A stretch of 24,996 nt of DNA, taken from a virus. This document shows, one piece after another, positions 6,759 through 13,586 of this stretch. The number at the start of each line of letters is the position of its first letter. Positions within the stretch are counted from its first letter, which is position 1. The stretch spans positions 1-24,996 of the IMG/VR virus record IMGVR_UViG_3300006869_000099; one strand, written 5' to 3'. The position numbers and the translations under genes are program-made. Under the pieces are notes generated by a model. It saw only the letters and a program-made list of their open reading frames with translations. It searched no databases and was not told the DNA's origin.

Positions 6759-7667
6759 TCAGTCAGCGTTCGCTAATTTCTGGAAGTAAGAGAAAGCGTC
6801 CTCGTCTCCGTCGTCACTTGCTTCTTCAGCAGTGGCAGCGGCACTTACCTTGATCTCAGGAACAGCAGCAACTGGAGCAGGTGCTGGATCAGCAACTGTT
6901 TCCATCGCTACTTGCTGTTGAGGAGTATGAGCAGATTCGCCCAACACTTCCATCAACTTTGCCTGAAGTTGATCAAACGACTTATAGTTCGCAGGATCGA
7001 CAAAGGTAGAGATGTCATGTAACGAGTTAACTGCTGCTTGCAGTTGAACCTCGTCACCGTCGAACAATGGTGAAGGTGCTTTAAACTCGGAACGATCATA
7101 ATTACGATACCCTTCAACGTTGCGAATCTTCAGTTGGAAGTCAGCACCGTTCCACAGGTCAAACGGATCGACGGGAGTCTCTCCAGGAAACTGTGGTTGC
7201 ATCAAGTCTTGGATCTTGTCAAAGATCTTTTTACCGAACTGATACATGAAGACTTTGCCTTCATTCTCAGGAGCAGAAGGATCAGAGATCACCAAAATGT
7301 TAGTAACATAATGGAGTCGCCGCTTTTGCTTACGAACCGTTTCTCGATCTTCTTCATTGCCAGAGTTCCACAACTTGGAGTTGTATTCGCCAAGAGGATC
7401 TTGCTGACCGAGTGAAGTCAGAGACTTCTCGATGTACCACTTACCAGTTGGTCCCTTGAAACCATGGTCCCAGTAGCGAACCCATGGTACTTCGTTTTCG
7501 GAAGGAAGGAATCGAATGACTGCGTAACCATTGCCTGCCTTATCGACAGTTGGTTTCCACATATTGGTATCTTCGGAACGTTCGGTTGAACCACCAGTTG
7601 CTTCTTGAGCAGCAGCAACCAGTTTATTGATGTCGTATCGACGTGATTTTAATGCGTTTAAGTCCAT
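6759..7667 (-). CDS. 32: single-stranded DNA-binding protein gp32
   Basis: The 302-residue product follows T4 gp32 along its length. A basic N-terminal LAST-like motif (LKSRRYD) is followed by an OB-fold core with YAVIRFLPSENEVPWVRYWDHGF, GKWYIEKSLTSLG, LHYVTNILVISDPSAPENEGKVF and FGKKIFDKI. The tail is very acidic and ends in SYFQKLANAD. gp32 coats ssDNA in replication, recombination and repair, and its acidic tail recruits partner proteins. The T4 zinc site (His64, Cys77, Cys87, Cys90) is not conserved: the matching stretch has no cysteine. The ATG has GGAG eight bases upstream. It is a single-gene unit with its own promoters and terminator. Confidence 0.96.
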   Translation of the reverse strand: MDLNALKSRRYDINKLVAAAQEATGGSTERSEDTNMWKPTVDKAGNGYAVIRFLPSENEVPWVRYWDHGFKGPTGKWYIEKSLTSLGQQDPLGEYNSKLWNSGNEEDRETVRKQKRRLHYVTNILVISDPSAPENEGKVFMYQFGKKIFDKIQDLMQPQFPGETPVDPFDLWNGADFQLKIRNVEGYRNYDRSEFKAPSPLFDGDEVQLQAAVNSLHDISTFVDPANYKSFDQLQAKLMEVLGESAHTPQQQVAMETVADPAPAPVAAVPEIKVSAAATAEEASDDGDEDAFSYFQKLANAD

Positions 7668-7712
7668 GTGTATTTCTCCGTATGTCTGAAATGTACAGTG
7701 TATTCAAAGTAT

Positions 7713-7734
7713 GTTGAGCAGTATAACGCTCAAC
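7713..7734 (-). promoter_or_regulatory. hairpin at the 5' end of the gene 32 leader
   Basis: On the minus strand GTTGAGC and GCTCAAC form a perfect 7-bp stem around an 8-base loop (GTTATACT), followed by about 45 A/U-rich bases up to the ATG. In T4, gp32 represses its own translation by binding the leader, nucleated at a 5' pseudoknot and spreading along an unstructured stretch. The layout matches; I could not find a clear pseudoknot partner for the loop. Confidence 0.6.
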
Positions 7735-7736
7735 CA

Positions 7737-7744
7737 TATTTATA
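7737..7744 (-). promoter_or_regulatory. T4-type late promoter box TATAAATA for gene 32
   Basis: A perfect TATAAATA on the minus strand overlaps the downstream edge of the sigma70-like -10 box. Its expected start near 7731 would remove the first bases of the leader hairpin. Confidence 0.7.
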
Positions 7745-7772
7745 TAATACTTGATTTTGAACAATATGTCAA
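7744..7772 (-). promoter_or_regulatory. sigma70-like promoter of gene 32
   Basis: TTGACA (7767-7772) and TATTAT (7744-7749) are separated by exactly 17 bases on the minus strand. The -35 box is a perfect consensus and overlaps the stop codon of the upstream oxygenase gene. The expected start is near 7737, giving a 70-base leader that contains the whole hairpin. Confidence 0.8.
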
Positions 7773-8356
7773 GCACTTTTTTCACGGTGAGGGAGTCGAC
7801 TCCCGCCCCAAGAAATCATTATAACTCTCCTGCCTTTAAACACAGGAGTCGCTTCATGCCAAAAGTAAGCAGGAAACACGACAGTTTCAAATGGTTCTAG
7901 ATCTACGTCTATAGATATATCTGAATTAGGCAACCATACCCTTAGAATCCCGCCATCTAGGTCATCAGATTTATCAACCATCGTAACACTGGTGTACAGT
8001 CGATCATGTTGTGGGTTATCTTCCCTATCATCTTGATGCTTAACAAAAGTTTGTGCTGGCGGGAGGTATCGCACAAATTCAAATTGTGTATACCAGAGAT
8101 TGGGATTCTCCGCTTCTGGATACCAGTCTAAAGTAAAGTCTCTCAGTGCTATAGAAACATCAAAGAATTCAGTATACCTGAAAGGCACATTATAGCAGGT
8201 GCGATCTTCGCGAGCGCCACCACCAGCTTTACTATAGACTTGCGCTTGATTCATTTTCGGTTCAAGTTCAACCAACTTAGCAATGATTTGCTCCTGTTGT
8301 TCTTCGTCGAAAATGAAGTCCCTTCGCAAAGGTTCAGTCAAAGGGTAATTGGGCAT
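7769..8356 (-). CDS. 2-oxoglutarate/Fe(II)-dependent oxygenase (prolyl-4-hydroxylase-like)
   Basis: The 195-residue protein has the metal triad of the family: H107-x-D109 in KHQDDRED, and distal H167 in FWHEATPV, followed by R176 in KGRRVIMISWGG, which would bind 2-oxoglutarate. Family members use O2 and 2-oxoglutarate to hydroxylate a protein, nucleic acid or small-molecule substrate; phage substrates are rarely known. Such genes are common in marine T4-like phages. It overlaps gp33 by 23 bases and is the last gene of the operon, ahead of the gene 32 promoter. Full length and intact. The fold and cofactors are sure; the substrate is not. Confidence 0.9.
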   Translation of the reverse strand: MPNYPLTEPLRRDFIFDEEQQEQIIAKLVELEPKMNQAQVYSKAGGGAREDRTCYNVPFRYTEFFDVSIALRDFTLDWYPEAENPNLWYTQFEFVRYLPPAQTFVKHQDDREDNPQHDRLYTSVTMVDKSDDLDGGILRVWLPNSDISIDVDLEPFETVVFPAYFWHEATPVFKGRRVIMISWGGSRLPHREKSA

Positions 8357-8576
8357 TTTTTTCCAAAAAATTTAATTGCATCGCTTCCGCTTCTATCTTC
8401 TGCTTGAGCGCAACGTTCACATATTTCCTAGAATCTTCTATCTCAATGTTGTGTTCCTCGCAAGCATACACAATAGCATCAATGTAAGATAACTTTTTAT
8501 CACGAACAATGCCTTCTATGAGTTTGCCAAACTTGCTTTTGGTCATAAACTCTATTTCTACTATTTCGTCATTCAT
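8334..8576 (-). CDS. 33: late transcription coactivator gp33
   Basis: The 80-residue protein matches the C-terminal two thirds of T4 gp33: a helix, then 'GIVRDKKLSYIDAIVYACEEHNIE', then 'LKQKIEAEAMQLNFLE', matching T4's MSYLEATTAFLEENSI and IIEKIQSEAIDENLL. T4 gp33 binds the RNA polymerase beta flap and the gp45 clamp and couples late transcription to replication. The ATG at 8576 is preferred to a TTG one codon earlier. The upstream gene stops inside the start (ATGAATGA), so the two are coupled. It explains the late boxes in this window, which need a gp55-type sigma outside it. Confidence 0.88.
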   Translation of the reverse strand: MNDEIVEIEFMTKSKFGKLIEGIVRDKKLSYIDAIVYACEEHNIEIEDSRKYVNVALKQKIEAEAMQLNFLEKNAQLPFD

Positions 8577-8745
8577 CAACTGCTTCCTCCTGTTCTTGCT
8601 CCGGAGTAGTCTCTATAACTCTAGCATTTTCCTTCAATGTTTCCATAAGGACGCTGACTTCATTGAAAGGTTTATTGCCAAGGTATTCAACAACTTTGTT
8701 AAAGATCTGTAACGGTATCGCTACATACTGTTCAGGATTTTCCAT
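8569..8745 (-). CDS. small acidic protein next to gp33, function unknown
   Basis: A 58-residue frame runs from an ATG at 8745 to a TGA at 8569. It has one predicted amphipathic helical unit (IPLQIFNKVVEYLGNKPFNEVSVLMETLKEN) and a Glu/Gln-rich tail. The 'VxxYLxxKPxxEVxxLxxxL' pattern is one I associate with small genes beside gp33 in marine T4-like phages. It overlaps the glycosyltransferase upstream by 14 bases and gp33 downstream by 8 bases. No function is known to me; co-folding or co-expression with gp33 is a guess from the overlap. Confidence 0.75.
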   Translation of the reverse strand: MENPEQYVAIPLQIFNKVVEYLGNKPFNEVSVLMETLKENARVIETTPEQEQEEAVDE

Positions 8746-9508
8746 TTTTAATTCCTAATGCCTCTTTCATTTCGTTATGCATAATCCTTAAATTAGGACT
8801 GTCGATCTCAATGTTCGGGAAATGGTTTTTTCTAAACACCAGATGATCACCCGTAACTTTTTCTTCCAATCTGTTAATACTATGATCAACCTTCAATCCG
8901 TCAATATTAACCGTACTAAGTTTTTCATATGCCACCACTGGCCAAGGATAGTATTCTTCCAACCAAGGGTAGTGCTGCTTGCATATATAAACGTCATTAC
9001 GGGTCAACATTCTGTTACTTTGTTCTACGTCTTGTACAAACTGCGTTGCAGCTTCAGGTTTTATCGCATAAGCATGATGCCCGAAAAAGATATCGTCTCT
9101 TAATGGATGTACTCCTTCTTTCGGTTCTATAAAATTACAATCGTCGGCACGAAAAAAAGAAGGTGCTCCAAAGTTTATACATTTATCGAACTCTAGATCT
9201 TCTGGGATATTCCTGATAAACTGAGCATCATGTTCTAATATCAATATGGGTTCATTCAGTTCTATACACTTTTTCCACAACAAATAATGTGAGGCGAAAC
9301 AACCCGCAATCGGATCTGTTGTTTTCACCAGATTCCACATATATGTATTGGCAGTTTTAGGGAGGTGTTTTCTCCAATCTCTAGCGAACACTCCCCAGAA
9401 AGTTTCTATTTCTGGTTTATACCCAACTTTCCTAGCAGACTCTCTGCAAATTTCTGCTTTCCTCTTTGAAAATTCTATATTTTCCAGAGTTATTATGAAA
9501 CTTCGCAT
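8732..9508 (-). CDS. glycosyltransferase family 25-like
   Basis: The 258-residue protein starts with the FIITLEN strand of GT25 enzymes, followed by a central 'GCFASHYLLWKKCIELNEPILILEHDAQF' region (about 69-97) and a later YYPWPVVAYEK stretch. GT25 enzymes (bacterial LPS beta-galactosyltransferases, collagen galactosyltransferases) have an EDD/DxD-type metal site at the end of that strand; here it is E-H-D (92-94). Unlike its relatives at 12930-20027 it lies in the gp33 operon. The substrate cannot be read from the sequence; a surface glycan or a protein is most likely. The last 14 bases overlap the next gene. Confidence 0.8.
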   Translation of the reverse strand: MRSFIITLENIEFSKRKAEICRESARKVGYKPEIETFWGVFARDWRKHLPKTANTYMWNLVKTTDPIAGCFASHYLLWKKCIELNEPILILEHDAQFIRNIPEDLEFDKCINFGAPSFFRADDCNFIEPKEGVHPLRDDIFFGHHAYAIKPEAATQFVQDVEQSNRMLTRNDVYICKQHYPWLEEYYPWPVVAYEKLSTVNIDGLKVDHSINRLEEKVTGDHLVFRKNHFPNIEIDSPNLRIMHNEMKEALGIKNGKS

Positions 9509-10071
9509 GCCATCTCTTTAGTCCATACCGCTCGAATATCCGGATAGTATGTACCAACGTCACGTTTGATATTACCGTCCTTGTCTTTTGCTGGAGCAAT
9601 ACAAACATATTCCATGGTGTTTTGCCTTGCTGCACCATATTTATGGTCGCACCAAACACCGTCTCTAATCCAGATGCCAAGGTTCTTAACATATGCTTCG
9701 GCGATTTGGTATTCTTGCCGCTGTTTAGAATCCTTAGAATCTTTTTGATGGCGAATGCTTTTTAACTTCTCGCGCCACTCTTTGAGTATCGCCTTGCTGT
9801 TTACATACGACAGAGGGTGATCCGGATCAAATGCCAACACGCGAGGGTGTGCGTTTGGTTCCTTACCGACGTTCCTCTTCGCGCGAGCGAGCGCGAGACG
9901 CTCTGCTGCTGCGATCTTCTGTTCAGGGGTCATGGGTTTACGTTTCCGCTTCACCTTGGTCGGTTTGCGATCTTCAACACCCATCTGATCAAGCATGGAC
10001 TTCTTCTTTGCTTCCATGGTCTTTGCTCTCTTTTGAGCAGGTGTTAGCAAGTGATCAAGATCGCTTGGCAT
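9493..10071 (-). CDS. basic protein, function unknown
   Basis: The 192-residue product has a highly basic N-terminal half (KKKSMLDQMG...KRKRKPMTPEQK) that looks disordered or helical. The more ordered C-terminal half contains YVKNLGIWIRDGVWCDHKYG and a final PDIRAVW. The ATG at 10071 has GGGAGAG six bases upstream, so it is preferred to a TTG two codons before it. It overlaps both neighbours (17 and 16 bases). Similar proteins occur in T4-like marine phages without a role. The charge suggests nucleic acid contact; I cannot say more. Confidence 0.7.
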   Translation of the reverse strand: MPSDLDHLLTPAQKRAKTMEAKKKSMLDQMGVEDRKPTKVKRKRKPMTPEQKIAAAERLALARAKRNVGKEPNAHPRVLAFDPDHPLSYVNSKAILKEWREKLKSIRHQKDSKDSKQRQEYQIAEAYVKNLGIWIRDGVWCDHKYGAARQNTMEYVCIAPAKDKDGNIKRDVGTYYPDIRAVWTKEMACEVS

Positions 10072-10342
10072 TGTCAACTCTCCCGTTGTATTCAGTTAGG
10101 TTTCGCCAGTCAAACTCTATCCAGCGTTTGGCATCAACATCCCAAACCTGATAAAAATTTTCGTCGTCTGAAGGATCTGGTTTATATGCTTCAGGGTCAA
10201 ACTTCACCAGTGTTATGTTGACCTCAACTTCTTCTTTATTTTCGTCAAGGTATTTTAAGTTGACTATGCCGTTATACAACTGCCTCCCGAACACATTGAG
10301 AGGCGGTCTAGAATATGCTAATGGTTTTAATGGAGTTTTCAT
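10055..10342 (-). CDS. small beta-rich protein, possibly WYL_2/SH3-like (DUF2693)
   Basis: The 95-residue protein has a beta-strand pattern (GIVNLKYLDENKEEVEVNITLVKF) and then FYQVWDVDAKRWIEFDWRNLTEY. The 'VWDxxxxxWxxFxxxxL' ending after a polar linker is typical of the short WYL_2-type Sm/SH3-like proteins common in T4-like phages, whose function is unknown. The ATG overlaps the stop of the wall hydrolase gene (ATGA). The assignment is tentative. Confidence 0.65.
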   Translation of the reverse strand: MKTPLKPLAYSRPPLNVFGRQLYNGIVNLKYLDENKEEVEVNITLVKFDPEAYKPDPSDDENFYQVWDVDAKRWIEFDWRNLTEYNGRVDNAKRS

Positions 10343-10866
10343 TTGTAGAATATGTGATCATCAATCACGCTCGTTTTATTAAGTGAATTTGCCCAATACG
10401 GAGTCACATAATCTGCATGATACCACAGAGCACCGTCAGTGAAGTCAGTCCAATATGGCGATGCTTGTGCCTCAAGTATTGTTTGTGCTAAACGCAATGA
10501 CTCTTCCCAAGTAACGCTGTCAACTGGCGTATCAGATTTGCCATCACAGTACCAACTAAACTGGCACTTGTGGCGTAACGGCACTTCGCGACCGTTGGCG
10601 AGGTGCCACTTACTTAACTTTGCTTGGTAGATGACTTCGCATACTGAATTAGGGAAATTATCGTTTAATACGCGATTAAATACAACTTGCGAAACAGCAA
10701 TCTTGCCTGCGATTGACTGATTACCTGCTTCGAAATACATATTTTGAGCGAGGCAGAACCTCGCACCATCTCGATCAGAAGCAAGTGTAGGTGGTGACCA
10801 AACAGCAAGTATTATTATCAGGAAAATAAAAAGTGCTGTGAAATATTTTGGCGTGGGGTCTTCCAT
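10339..10866 (-). CDS. exported cell wall hydrolase, SleB/CwlJ-like
   Basis: From the ATG at 10866 (AAGGAG seven bases upstream) the product has 175 residues. Residues 1-30 form a signal peptide or signal anchor: a short polar start, a core of about 16 hydrophobic residues (ALFIFLIIILAVW) and a likely cut near PTLAS. The Hydrolase_2 domain follows with CLAQNMYFEAGNQSIAGKIAVSQVVFNRV, FPNSVCEVIY, CQFSWYCDGKSD and GALWYHADYV. E46 is the expected catalytic acid. Family members cleave peptidoglycan. Export by Sec would put it in the periplasm, unlike the leaderless T4-type lysozyme at 21666-22112. A role in lysis, wall remodelling or exclusion of later phages is possible. Confidence 0.87.
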   Translation of the reverse strand: MEDPTPKYFTALFIFLIIILAVWSPPTLASDRDGARFCLAQNMYFEAGNQSIAGKIAVSQVVFNRVLNDNFPNSVCEVIYQAKLSKWHLANGREVPLRHKCQFSWYCDGKSDTPVDSVTWEESLRLAQTILEAQASPYWTDFTDGALWYHADYVTPYWANSLNKTSVIDDHIFYK

Positions 10867-10867
10867 C

Positions 10868-11068
10868 TTACCACTCCTTGAAATTTTGGATGTTTTCATT
10901 TTCCTCATAACCTAGGAAATACTCGCGTATTTCTGCTTCGGTCATATCTGCTTCAAGCACTTCGGGACTGTTGTAAGTATCACCTTTGAAGTAGTGAGGG
11001 CGAGGACCACGCTGATAATAAGAGTCAGCGGAACCACGATCGTACGGACTACCATGTCTCTTGTTCAT
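10868..11068 (-). CDS. small phage protein, function unknown
   Basis: The 66-residue product starts MNKRHGSPYDRGSADSYY, followed by RGPRPHYFKGDTY, and ends with an acidic helix (TEAEIREYFLGYEE). The 'SPYDRGSADSYYxR...PHYF' start is shared by small proteins of many unrelated phages. A faint likeness to ribosome modulation factor (a basic start, then a 'xGY' helix) is not enough to name it. The ATG overlaps the upstream stop (TAATG) and the gene is followed directly by the hydrolase, whose ribosome site lies inside its last codons. Confidence 0.7.
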   Translation of the reverse strand: MNKRHGSPYDRGSADSYYQRGPRPHYFKGDTYNSPEVLEADMTEAEIREYFLGYEENENIQNFKEW

Positions 11069-11571
11069 TACGCTGCCTCCTCAACATGAGCGTCCAACCA
11101 AGCACGAAGCTCGCTGAACAAAACGATGTCACCGTTTACCATCTCATAAGAGACACCGTGATGTACTTGCTCGCCGTTGTCCAGCACGTCATACGCAGTG
11201 AACTCCTTAGCGATCTCAGCACGCATACCAGACATCGGCTGGTTCTCAGTCGTGCGGTGAAACGAGATGCGATCTTCCTTGATCGTACCATAGTACGGAG
11301 CGTCCCACTCAGCACAGTGGTCAGCGACATTGAAGTCGATGTCATCGACAACGGTCTCGCCAACGGAGTACTCCTCAAAGTACTCGCTCTTGCTGGTGCA
11401 AGCAGCTTCGACACGCTCCCACCACTTGGGATCCATGTTCTCCTCAACGGAGCAGGTGAAGATGTAGGTGTTACCACCCTTGGGTTTCCAGTACTGAGGG
11501 CACTCGCCCTGACCGTCCCAGTCGTGGGCACCGTAGTTCTCGAGGTGTTGGGTCTGAATAACTGCAAACAT
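11068..11571 (-). CDS. conserved phage protein, function unknown
   Basis: The 167-residue acidic protein opens with MFAVIQTQHLENYGAHDWDG and QYWKPKGGNTYIF, a pattern I recognise from uncharacterised proteins in several phages and plasmids. Two Trp/Asp/Glu-rich stretches follow, and the end (LFSELRAWLDAHVEEAA) is helical. It is the first gene of its operon. AAAGGAAG is six bases before the ATG, and a sigma70-like promoter lies just upstream. Its codons look more GC-rich than those of its neighbours, with long open frames in the antisense and +1 registers as a result, hinting at separate acquisition. Confidence 0.75.
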   Translation of the reverse strand: MFAVIQTQHLENYGAHDWDGQGECPQYWKPKGGNTYIFTCSVEENMDPKWWERVEAACTSKSEYFEEYSVGETVVDDIDFNVADHCAEWDAPYYGTIKEDRISFHRTTENQPMSGMRAEIAKEFTAYDVLDNGEQVHHGVSYEMVNGDIVLFSELRAWLDAHVEEAA

Positions 11572-11601
11572 TTCTTTCTTCCTTTATCAACCTATGAGAC
11601 T

Positions 11602-11630
11602 ATTATGCCCTAAAATGACTGAAAAAGCAA
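11602..11630 (-). promoter_or_regulatory. sigma70-like promoter opening the 11571-7769 operon
   Basis: On the minus strand TTGCTT (11625-11630) and CATAAT (11602-11607) are 17 bases apart. The expected start is near 11595, followed by AAAGGAAG and the ATG at 11571. It lies in the only gap of notable size between two long operons. No terminator for the upstream operon is seen here, so read-through is possible. Confidence 0.6.
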
Positions 11631-11659
11631 ATCGAAAAAACTGTAGTAAAATCAATAAC

Positions 11660-12289
11660 TTAGACTTTCGTCCGGAACTCCATATTATCAAATATCTGGA
11701 TCTTGGCGTTCGGATGTTTATGGTATAGGATAAATTTGATGTCTGAGAACTCTTTAAAAATGTTCAACCAAATAGGTCGCCAGATATCAAGGAGACGGAA
11801 ATTGTTGCCTCCGCTTCGATCACTGCTCAAAACCGTATCGGTGTACGATCTCATGTTGTGATCAAATATCGAGTCGAACCCATACATATGAATCTCATCG
11901 GGTTTGTGCCTTCTCGCAGCATAGTGTGCCGCCATATGCCCGCAATTAAAATTAGTTGCCGCCTGCATGGGATCTGGTCCACAGTATTTAGGTACATCGG
12001 TGTAGAACTCTCGGATGTGCCCAGAATGCTTCATAAAGAATCCTGGATTTTGGTCGCACCAAATTTTTGGTCGATTACCCAAAACCCAATAATAACGATC
12101 TAGGTTGACAGAACCTTCTCCCAGAGCTGCCATCATTTTAAAATCAACCATCACCGTAGCATACACATTATGCACCTCAAAAGGTGGTTGATTACAAATT
12201 AAAAGTTTTCCGTCGCGATCATAACGCCACTTCTCTGGCATCATCTGCGACATGTCGCCATTACCGAGTATATGAATTTTCTTAGTCAT
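11660..12289 (-). CDS. DUF115/MAF-like or GT42-like Rossmann protein
   Basis: The 209-residue protein starts with KIHILGNGDMSQMM, a nucleotide-binding type loop. It then has LLICNQPPF, YATVMVDFKMMAAL, an 'NFNCGHMAAHYAARRH' helix, EIHMYGFDSIFD and a C-terminal ILYHKHP. The set 'hhGNGxS - CN - YGFD' is typical of DUF115/MAF-like and sialyltransferase-like proteins that act on glycans. It ends the long operon and overlaps the upstream glycosyltransferase by four bases. The context supports a part in making or adding a sugar. I cannot separate the two families by eye. Confidence 0.6.
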   Translation of the reverse strand: MTKKIHILGNGDMSQMMPEKWRYDRDGKLLICNQPPFEVHNVYATVMVDFKMMAALGEGSVNLDRYYWVLGNRPKIWCDQNPGFFMKHSGHIREFYTDVPKYCGPDPMQAATNFNCGHMAAHYAARRHKPDEIHMYGFDSIFDHNMRSYTDTVLSSDRSGGNNFRLLDIWRPIWLNIFKEFSDIKFILYHKHPNAKIQIFDNMEFRTKV

Positions 12290-12933
12290 AGTCCCATTTG
12301 CTTTTTAATTTCAAGTTTGCCTTTCTGCCCTGTCCAATGCATGATAATTGGATTCGGTGGCGCCACATTATCTATTAAGTCAATACGAAGCACGTTAAAC
12401 TTATGCGGTGCCTCTGAAATATGTATAGTCTTTTTCATTATGTCGCCGCCCATCATAGAGTGCAGTGCTTCTTGATCTCCAACGTGCCTACCAGTTTTAC
12501 ATTCTTTGTACCAGTCATGTAGTATCGCTGGACTGTTTTGAAACGCAACAACTCCAGAGTTATACCAGTGACCCAACTCTGGTCGACGTGTACTCCAAGG
12601 GTGATCGATGACCATTGTAAGTTTGTTTGGTTCGACCCAATTAAAAATACTAGAAGGATCTGCGCGAACCTCGCAATCTGTATCTAACCAACAATAACTT
12701 CCTGAATACATAGTTTGCAATTTTATCATTGCTTCAACTTTTGTAAACCAACCGTCTGACTTGCACTTCATGACTTCGACTGAGCAATCTTTAGCGAACT
12801 CAGTCATCTGTGCTGACATACCGAAGTCAGCAATTACTAGATCCTCATCGCAATGACGATGAAAGTTTTGGACAAACCAAGGCAACTGCCACTCGGTATT
12901 ATTATCACAACCTGTCAGAAAATATTTTCTCAT
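12286..12933 (-). CDS. GT-A-type glycosyltransferase (DTD motif)
   Basis: The 215-residue protein has YFLTGCDNN at the start, a DFG...EFAKD region, 'GWFTKVEAMIKLQTMYSGSYCWLDTDCEV' with a DTD metal/nucleotide-sugar motif (84-86), 'HWYNSGVVAFQNS' and a late MHWTGQKG. These are the steps of a GT8/GT32-like fold: DxD, 'NSGV' and a His near the end. The final H-W-T-G stands where GT8-like enzymes have a His that helps bind metal. The donor and acceptor are unknown. Both ends overlap neighbours by four bases. Confidence 0.72.
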   Translation of the reverse strand: MRKYFLTGCDNNTEWQLPWFVQNFHRHCDEDLVIADFGMSAQMTEFAKDCSVEVMKCKSDGWFTKVEAMIKLQTMYSGSYCWLDTDCEVRADPSSIFNWVEPNKLTMVIDHPWSTRRPELGHWYNSGVVAFQNSPAILHDWYKECKTGRHVGDQEALHSMMGGDIMKKTIHISEAPHKFNVLRIDLIDNVAPPNPIIMHWTGQKGKLEIKKQMGL

Positions 12934-13586
12934 AGAATTTTATAACTCTTTTGGTTTTTCTGATAGTTGTGTTTAGCAAGGCAACCTGTCTCAGTTTGTA
13001 TGCTGGTGAAACTATCTCTCGCCTCAACTGGCCATGGGTAATACTCTTTGACAAACTCAAAGTGCTTATTACATAGGTACAGATCAGTGGGGCATGCCAG
13101 AGCAGAAGCACGGCGAATCATTATATCCGCAGCATCAGGAGAAACTCCATACGCATGGGCACCAGGAAGGTATTCTTTAGAGCACAAACGATTTACACCT
13201 AATGTCGGTGGCGTACGAAATTGCCCATAACTTGGCGCACCGTAGGAAAGAACACCCTGTACTGGTATATTAGGGATAGGATCAACAAAGTATGCGTCGT
13301 GTTCAAGCACGACCAGAGACTTTTTTTCTTTAAAACATTTTTTCCACAACCGATAATGCGAAGTGAAAGCAGCAATGCAATTATCAAAGCGAGAGTAAAC
13401 TTCTTCAAAGTCTACAGTGCTGACACCTTCTTCGAGTAGATATTGAGCAGGATCATCTGCTGGGGTAGTGGCGGGAAACATCTCTACCTCAAACCCTACT
13501 CGCTCAGCGGATTTAATGCAACGCTCTGCTGACTCTACGGACTCGGGCAGGTCCATTATAGTGATCACATAACCTTTCATCATCAT
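12930..13586 (-). CDS. glycosyltransferase family 25-like
   Basis: The 218-residue product has GYVITIMDLPESVESAERC at the start, 'IAAFTSHYRLWKKCFKEKKSLVVLEHDAYF' (about 71-100) with E-H-D at 95-97, and YYPWPVEAR near the end. It is close in layout to the enzymes at 8732 and 13583. Three ATG codons in a row (ATGATGATG) begin it, overlapping the TGA of the gene before, so the exact start may be any of the three. The donor and acceptor are unknown. Confidence 0.78.
   Translation of the reverse strand: MMMKGYVITIMDLPESVESAERCIKSAERVGFEVEMFPATTPADDPAQYLLEEGVSTVDFEEVYSRFDNCIAAFTSHYRLWKKCFKEKKSLVVLEHDAYFVDPIPNIPVQGVLSYGAPSYGQFRTPPTLGVNRLCSKEYLPGAHAYGVSPDAADIMIRRASALACPTDLYLCNKHFEFVKEYYPWPVEARDSFTSIQTETGCLAKHNYQKNQKSYKIL

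Noticed and set aside
9831-10151. 106-codon plus-strand frame
   Set aside because: Antisense to the basic protein at 9493-10071; Arg/Ser-rich from the complement of Lys/Ala codons.
11086-11613. 175-codon plus-strand frame and a 143-codon minus-strand frame (11136-11567) over the same place
   Set aside because: Both are shadows of the 11068-11571 gene, which alone has a good ribosome site, promoter and a recognised N-terminal pattern. Their composition (Thr/Ser/Arg or Val/Leu-rich) is that of out-of-frame translation.
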